A stretch of 60,000 nt of DNA from the NCBI RefSeq assembly GCF_032854445.1, contig NC_088297.1, positions 16,443,127 through 16,503,126 of the forward strand. The letters run 5' to 3'. A program made the translations under genes and the position numbers. Below the pieces are notes generated by a model. It made no database searches, had not been told where the DNA came from, and saw only the letters and a list, made by a program, of their open reading frames with translations. Within the stretch, counting starts at the first letter, position 1. Each line of letters starts with the position of its first letter. Source of the stretch: Liolophura sinensis. Taxonomy: Eukaryota; Mollusca; Polyplacophora; Chitonida; Chitonidae. Shown here piece after piece: positions 54,763 through 60,000 of the stretch.

Positions 54763-57700
54763 ATGATGTCAAGAATACTTAAAATCGGTGTCGGCCAGCT
54801 TGTCATGCTCAGCCTAGTAAGGTAAGGTTAGTTTTGATATTACTCTACCAATAAAATGGTAAAGTTTTATACGGCATGCCTTTATATATCAACTCGGCTC
54901 TGTTATAAGATGTAGTCTTAATAAATATTGACCGGTCCGAAATGTCTGAGCCAGAATAGCAATTTATTTGCTTAGAGAAAACAGAAGAATATGTAATACT
55001 AGTTAACCCAAATAAAGGCACAAATCTGCAAAAATCTGCATGAACCGGTCACAGAGTTGGAGCAGATAGGAGCAATCTTAGGCCTACCTGTAACTAGCCA
55101 GGTGCTTAGGGTGAAAGAGCGAAAACGTGAAAGACATGAGTTTTGTGGTGGTAGTGGTGGAAGCACGGGTGTGTGGGGGTGGGGGTGGAAGGGGGACGGA
55201 TTAGAGTTTGTTTCAAAGGAGGATAGTGGGCGGAAATGTCGCTAAACTTGCTATTGGAATGGACGTTTTTGGTTTTAATTATCACGACAAGATTAAAATA
55301 CAAATACGATGGAAAATAAGTTAACTTGAATGATTTCTTAATTAAACATATTTCAAGAAAACTATATTTATTGAATTCATTTGCAATTCACGAAAGTCGG
55401 GTTAAAAACAGTTTGTTCATTTTATTAATCGAAACAGACCTGTTAATGGATTCCGCCGGAAATCCACGATAACCTATGACGCATTGCACAGAGGTCATGG
55501 GTTCTTGGTTTGACCCCGGTCAAAAAATTTGAAAATTTTTCTACTCTGCTTAGCTCGGTTGTAAACACGGTAGCCATATACAGTAAGTCAGATAGGCTTG
55601 TTATAGTGCTGTGTATAACGCCAGATCAAATGTATACATTAATCGATGTAGATAAGTGAACACAAATCGTAAGCTAGTTTATACTGGTAGATTATCCAGG
55701 ATGTCATTTTCCTTTATCCCATTCTGTTTTAGCGTTTCACTTGCCCTGGGGAAAAAAACAGAAAAATGTGACGTGTGCGACATGTGAGTATACATATTGT
55801 GACGTAGTTATGACGTGTACACATTGACGTAAGACCTTGGGATTTCAACAATGCTTCATGCCTTATGCAAACTCTGCATGACTTAATTCATGCCAGGCAG
55901 GAAAGTTCCGCATAAGCGGCACTAACATAAAACTTACTTTTTACCTTTCTGTGGGTCTACAGGTGATAATCGGCAGAGGCCCATTACAGAAGTGTTAAAA
56001 TTTTTGGTGAAATTTCCATGCGTATTCGATCTTAGTACTCACTGACACCAATGACACAGAATCGTTTCAGAGAGGCAAGTCCAGGTTATGCCTAGTCTAA
56101 GCCGAATGTTAGGTATGGCAGATTTATTCAAGCGTGACCTGGGTGCAGGTTTTAACCCAGGAAATCCTATCTCCACTCTCACCATTCAGCATCGATGTAT
56201 TCGTAGGCACCGAATATACATAAGAAAGAAGTATTGGACTCCTTTGTAGTTTAGTTGACTTCTTATTTTTGTTCACCTTCGAAACATGAATAATCGGTAG
56301 GGTAAATGCCACACACACAATGAGTTCTTGTAGCCATCATTACCTTAGATATTAACGGTGCCTTTACCTTCCTTGTGAGTGGAAAAGTCTCCAGATGATT
56401 ATTCGGTTTAAAGATACCTTGTCGACACTCTAACACTTGACCTGATCAGTAAGTACATTGCTGGGTGAGGGGAGATAAATTTAGGGTAATGTCCTGGCTC
56501 AGTATCTGTGACGTCTGTCCTGGAGATATGCAGACCTAGTGGTGCTGCTTGTAAGCGTTATTGAAGAAAGGCAACCGGCCTGCTCTGAATTACCTCCCTT
56601 ATTACATGACAGTTACAGTGACGTAAAACGTGATTAGTTTTTCAGGAGTGAAACTACGAGAAATGGGGCCTCACCTATTATTTATTCCCGCATAAGTAGT
56701 ACTAATATAAAACTTACTGTTTTTCCTTTTTGTGGGTCTACAGGTGATAATCGTCAGAGGCCCATTACCGAGGCGTTAAAAATTTTGGTGAAATTTCCAT
56801 GTGTATTCGATCTTAGTACACATTGACACCAATGACAGTCCAGGTTATGCCTAGTCTAAGCCGAATAAGACCCCCGTTACAGTTTCCGTTTTTCGGGACG
56901 AATGTAATTCCGTGCATTTGAGGGTGTAGAGTCTGCCAGCCTCCCATTTTTGGTGTACAGGTGCATGCTTGGTATCAAAATGATGGAAATTGTCTAAGCT
57001 TTGGGCAGGTATGGGTTTTAATGATGAAAGTTTGAAATTCTGGGCGAGGAGACAGCTGGTGATGAGGCTGCGAGTGATGTCCCATTGGCGTTGCTAGGCA
57101 CCCCTCCCAGCTGCCGGGATAGACAGGTCCAGATTTTGACGGCCAACCTATGTCAAGAGTTTATTGCTTCTTCCTCACATGCTGGGCCAGGTATGCACCA
57201 AAGTTTACTGGCCACGGAATGTTTGGGACTGAGCTACAGCGCTAAACGTTAACATTGTCACTTGTGGAAAATTAATGGTGGTCTAAGGCCATTTATATGT
57301 TTTACGCCATACTCAAGTATATTTCAGTTATACAACAGCGAACAGCATTATGATAGGAGGAAACCGGGCAGAGCTCAGGGAAAATCCACGACCATCCGCA
57401 GGTTGCTGTCAGACTTCGCGCACGGCCGGAGAGGAAGCCAGTATGAGCTGGACTCACAGCGACTGCATTGGGAGGTCTCTGCGTCATTACTCCGCGCTAA
57501 CGTGCCAACCCCCTGACTACCTTATGTCGCTCCACCCCGAAACTTGCCATTAGCTATTTTCTGGGGTCCCACATAGCCACAGCGTACTCCTAAAACGCAC
57601 CTTTAAACGGGAGATTGACCCCAAAGGAGGTATTTTGGTGTAGCCCTATTTGGTAGCGGTAATGAAAGGTTTTTAGGATCTTGTTAACGGGAAACTAGAA

Positions 57701-59399
57701 ACAGACTATATACTGAAATAAATTAGGAGTTTGGTATTAAGTAGCAAATATACTGAGGACACAAGGTAGAAGCAGAAGTAGCCCGTACTATATTTTTCAC
57801 AACTGCGTAAACTGTCTGAATCAATTCTGGATTTCTGTAGCTTTTTATTTTGTTTGTTCTGAATATATATATATATATATATATGAAAATGATAATATAT
57901 ATATATATATATTATCATTTTCATCACAGCTATTATTACATTATCTATTATTTGTAGATATCTGCCGTTTTAGTCTGTCAGAAGAAAATTTGAATTAGAG
58001 TCTAACAATAGTATGCGCTAAATCTGACGTGTACATGTAGGCCTACATGTGGGTACACCAGTCGTTAGTCAGGAAACAGAAAACATAGTCCGAGCTTGAT
58101 AACCACATAATTGGTCTACGTGTAAAAATTGACTTGCAATGGCGGAGTGGTTAGAGCGTTTGCCTGAAACCATACTCCTTGCTGGGTGACAGTGATGTAA
58201 AGTGAAAGAGAGAGCGACGCATGCGCAGTAAGGAGTATGAGTTTCGGCGGCTAACTCGGTTACGCGACTAGCAATGTTGTCTAACACGTTTCACAAAGAA
58301 AATACCTGGCTGCAAGCTAAAGCATTTAGTCTTGGATTTTAAAAATTAACCCCAAATGCCTAGCCAGCTCCTTAGGTGCCTAAGAGACAACAAGGTTGAT
58401 TTTAAAAGTATTCTGTTTCCCATTTTAACAGTCTATTTATTGATTCTAAAAAAACAAAACCAAAAAATAAATTAATAAATCACCTTCTTACAGCACACTA
58501 AAGCCTTTTTAAAGCCCAAAAACCACCGAAACGCATATATTGCTCTTGTTTCGCTTCGACCATATATTGTGAGAGTTATTGCCCTTTGTCAACAAAAAAT
58601 TTTTTTCTCTTATTATACAGAGTTATTTAATACATTTATATTTTTGATATAGTTTAACAGTTATTAGTATTGATTCAACCACCCAGACTCATACAGAGCG
58701 GTCACATGGCCGGCTATAGTAAGCCTGTTAAGCTATAGACAGTTTTATATCTGTGAAAAGGCCTGAGGCCCGTTTCACAAAACTACTGTAGCCGTACGAC
58801 GTTAAACCCGAAGCAGTCGCTCAACTGGATCAAAACCCCGGCGTTGGATTTTTACATTGCTATAGTCTCTGAAACATTGTTGTACAAAATGGAGCTGACA
58901 ACTTGGTGTAATATTTAGCGTGAGGAATTTCAAATCCTTGGATTAAATGATCGAACCTCAGAAATGCTCGGGCTATCTACAGTTTCGATATGTTACATGA
59001 CCTGGCTCTAAATTGCACAACTAGGGTACTGTACATTCGTGAAAATAATGTTATTCTCGAACAGTAGAACGGTGTCAACATGCGAAAAGCGACGTTAAGT
59101 GCAAGCAAAGTGTTTGTAGCGCTAATGGAGCTCGTGAAACTCACTCCCGCCTGTATCAAGACGGTCCAAAGATGTGTTCTTTCATTTATTACATATATGT
59201 GTGCTCAAAAAAAAAAAACGTCACAGAAAACGATACGTTCTACTGTGACTTGGGCCTTCTGTGCTCCTCGCCCTTTCCCACTCTACAGCTCCCGTTTTGA
59301 TATTTGTCTCTTTCAGATTTAAAACCGGGATCGCAGACACCAAACCGGTCTTAGAATCGATCTTGGAAAAGCTACCTAAAGCACCTGAATGTCGTGCAG
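54763..59399 (+). CDS. Unrecognised small secreted protein with CxxC motif, first three coding exons
   Basis: Exons 54763-54821, 55733-55783 and 59317-59399, all with GT-AG borders; leftover bases join in frame (2+1, 2+1, then one base carried out of the window). The start ATG-ATG gives 'MMSRILKIGVGQLVMLSLV' and 'SVSLALG', a convincing signal peptide. Then 'KKTEKCDVCDIFKTGIAD' and 'TKPVLESILEKLPKAPECRA'. The CxxC followed by a helix and another Cys recalls small disulfide-stabilised helical proteins such as saposin- or MANF-like folds, but the match is too weak to name. Later exons lie beyond 60000. Intron 2 is 3.5 kb and holds a duplicated segment, a dispersed repeat and a SINE. None of the exons is long enough to show as an ORF. 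Confidence 0.6.
55167..55195 (+). other. G-quadruplex-type motif in intron 1 of the secreted-protein gene
   Basis: Four G runs on the coding strand (GGG, GGGGG, GGGGG, GGGGG) with loops of 5, 1 and 5 bases. It would form in the transcript as well as in DNA. Confidence 0.7.
55908..56106 (+). repeat. Local direct duplication, copy 1
   Basis: Matches 56688-56870 nearly base for base apart from a 24-bp indel. Contains an acceptor-like 'CTGTGGGTCTACAG' and an 83-nt open stretch to a TGA at 56043-56045 ('GDNRQRPITEVLKFLVKF'). Confidence 0.85.
56688..56870 (+). repeat. Local direct duplication, copy 2
   Basis: Copy of 55908-56106, about 780 bp downstream. The 83-nt open stretch (56744-56826) differs by eight substitutions, six of them silent in the frame shared with copy 1. 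Followed directly by dispersed-repeat copy 3. Confidence 0.85.
56880..57292 (+). repeat. Unclassified ~430-bp dispersed repeat, copy 3
   Basis: Most complete copy: 'CCGTTTTTCGGGACGAATGT', 'GGTGTACAGGTGCATGCTTG', 'ATTGTCTAAGCTTTGGGCAG', 'GAGGCTGCGAGTGATGTCCC', 'GCTAAACGTTAACATTGTCA', ending 'AAAATTAATGGTGGTCTAAG'. A family-A SINE abuts it at 57297. Confidence 0.87.
57297..57515 (-). mobile_element. SINE family A, minus strand
   Basis: Plus-strand text 'GTTTTACGCCATACTCAAGT', 'GCATTATGATAGGAGGAAAC', 'GCCGGAGAGGAAGCCAGTAT', 'TGCGTCATTACTCCGCGCTA'. The 3' tail is lost at the junction with the dispersed repeat. Confidence 0.85.
57859..57924. repeat. (AT)n tract with a 42-bp perfect palindrome
   Basis: 57883-57924 is exactly self-complementary: ATGAAAATGATAAT, alternating AT, ATTATCATTTTCAT. 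It is preceded by another AT run from 57861. Confidence 0.92.
58138..58245 (+). other. tRNA-like head followed by a long hairpin
   Basis: 'GGCGGAGTGGTTAGAGCGTT' resembles the D-arm/box A of a class II tRNA, but no matching acceptor, anticodon or T arm follows. Instead CATACTCCTT (58171-58180) pairs with AAGGAGTATG (58230-58239), extended by GAAAC (58166-58170) with GTTTC (58241-58245) across one bulged base. May be a SINE head or a tRNA pseudogene. Confidence 0.55.
59090..59255 (+). repeat. Dispersed repeat R5, copy 2
   Basis: Shares 'CCCGCCTGTATCAAGACGGT', 'TGTTCTTTCATTTATTAC' and 'CGTCACAG' ... 'CTACTGTGACTT' with the minus strand of 24715-24915. Ends about 60 bp before secreted-gene exon 3. 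Confidence 0.6.
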
Positions 59400-59761
59400 G
59401 TAAATACGTGTAACTCTACTTCTCATTCAAAGTCCAAAAAAGCTTTAAATAACATATATACATGTATTGTACATTTTTTGAGCTCTTGCCTGAAAGAACG
59501 CTTTCTGTACTAGCCCTTGTAGACATGAGTTGGATATTTTACACAGCAAAGTTCTGCCGTCACTGAAATATCATGTCGAAGACACCAGACATGACACACA
59601 CCCATTTGCATTACAGGCCTACAGACACCTGGTCAATCAATCCTGTTTCCTTGCTGTGACCTATCAGTGCTGAGCACCAAGCTATCTATATCTGTGTATT
59701 TAGCACCCTTGGGCTATACGTTGTTACTGTAATGTACATTTGGATCATATTTTGTTTGGGT

Positions 59762-59880
59762 CAGCAACCTGGGAATGGCCATGATTTCCCTCCGGGGCTC
59801 TGCCCGGATTCCTCCCACCATAATGCTGGCCGCCGTCGTCTAAGTGAAATGTTCTTGAGTTCGGCGTAAAACATGAATCA
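59762..59880 (+). mobile_element. SINE family A, 5'-truncated
   Basis: 'GTCAGCAACCTGGGAATGGC', 'CTCCCACCATAATGCTGGCC', 'GAGTTCGGCGTAAAACATGA'. The tail is short. Downstream sequence to 60000 shows nothing further. Confidence 0.85.
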
Positions 59881-60000
59881 AAAATTTTGCTTGAAACTAA
59901 AATGTTCGTTTATGTGTGAGATACACTGTTAGACGTTTCCAAAATGTGTTATGTAGTCCATCTACGAGTTACCCCTTACAACATTAATGCTATATTGAGA

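Overview
The window is eukaryotic nuclear DNA from an invertebrate animal, most likely a lophotrochozoan such as a mollusc. The evidence is GT-AG introns, intron-rich metazoan genes (UDP-glucuronosyltransferase, retinol-binding-type lipocalin, TRPV channel) and a very high load of tRNA-derived SINEs. No species can be named from the sequence. No bacterial operons, CRISPR arrays, rRNA genes or free-standing tRNA genes were seen.

Layout. 1-5.8 kb (+): the 3' four exons of a UDP-glucuronosyltransferase. Its first visible exon is out of frame at three homopolymers. Intron 3 holds a minisatellite made of copies of the exon-3/intron-3 boundary. 5.8-13.3 kb: SINEs and a 20-bp minisatellite, no convincing gene. 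13.4-27.4 kb (+): a secreted two-domain lipocalin whose domains come from a duplicated four-exon block with identical intron phases; its introns are filled with 21-bp and 33-bp minisatellites, SINEs and a broken MITE. 31.3-33.4 kb (-): a TRPV-like channel mostly in one exon, with an unusual pore filter. 37.2-40.0 kb: a 5'-truncated non-LTR retrotransposon inserted in a 30-bp minisatellite. It encodes the C-terminal zinc-knuckle end of a polymerase protein, then three similar hairpins, then an intact SGNH hydrolase ORF. 41.9-42.3 kb (-): a possible exon of a multi-pass membrane protein. 44.1-46.2 kb (-): three short exons at the 3' end of an unrecognised gene, with a TTAA-flanked MITE inserted in a 34-bp satellite inside one intron. 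47.6-49.2 kb (+): a decayed Ty3/gypsy pol. 54.8 kb to at least 59.4 kb (+): the 5' exons of a small unrecognised secreted CxxC protein gene.

The genes look independent rather than parts of one pathway. UGT (conjugation of small lipophiles), lipocalin (carriage of small lipophiles) and TRPV (cation channel) are ordinary single-copy style animal genes. The striking theme is repeats interacting with genes and with each other: splice-donor copies amplified in tandem, mobile elements landing in satellites so that the empty site can be read off, and SINE families that share one 3' tail while carrying different heads.

All gene models are built by eye from splice signals, phase continuity and remembered family motifs. 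No alignment or transcript evidence was available.
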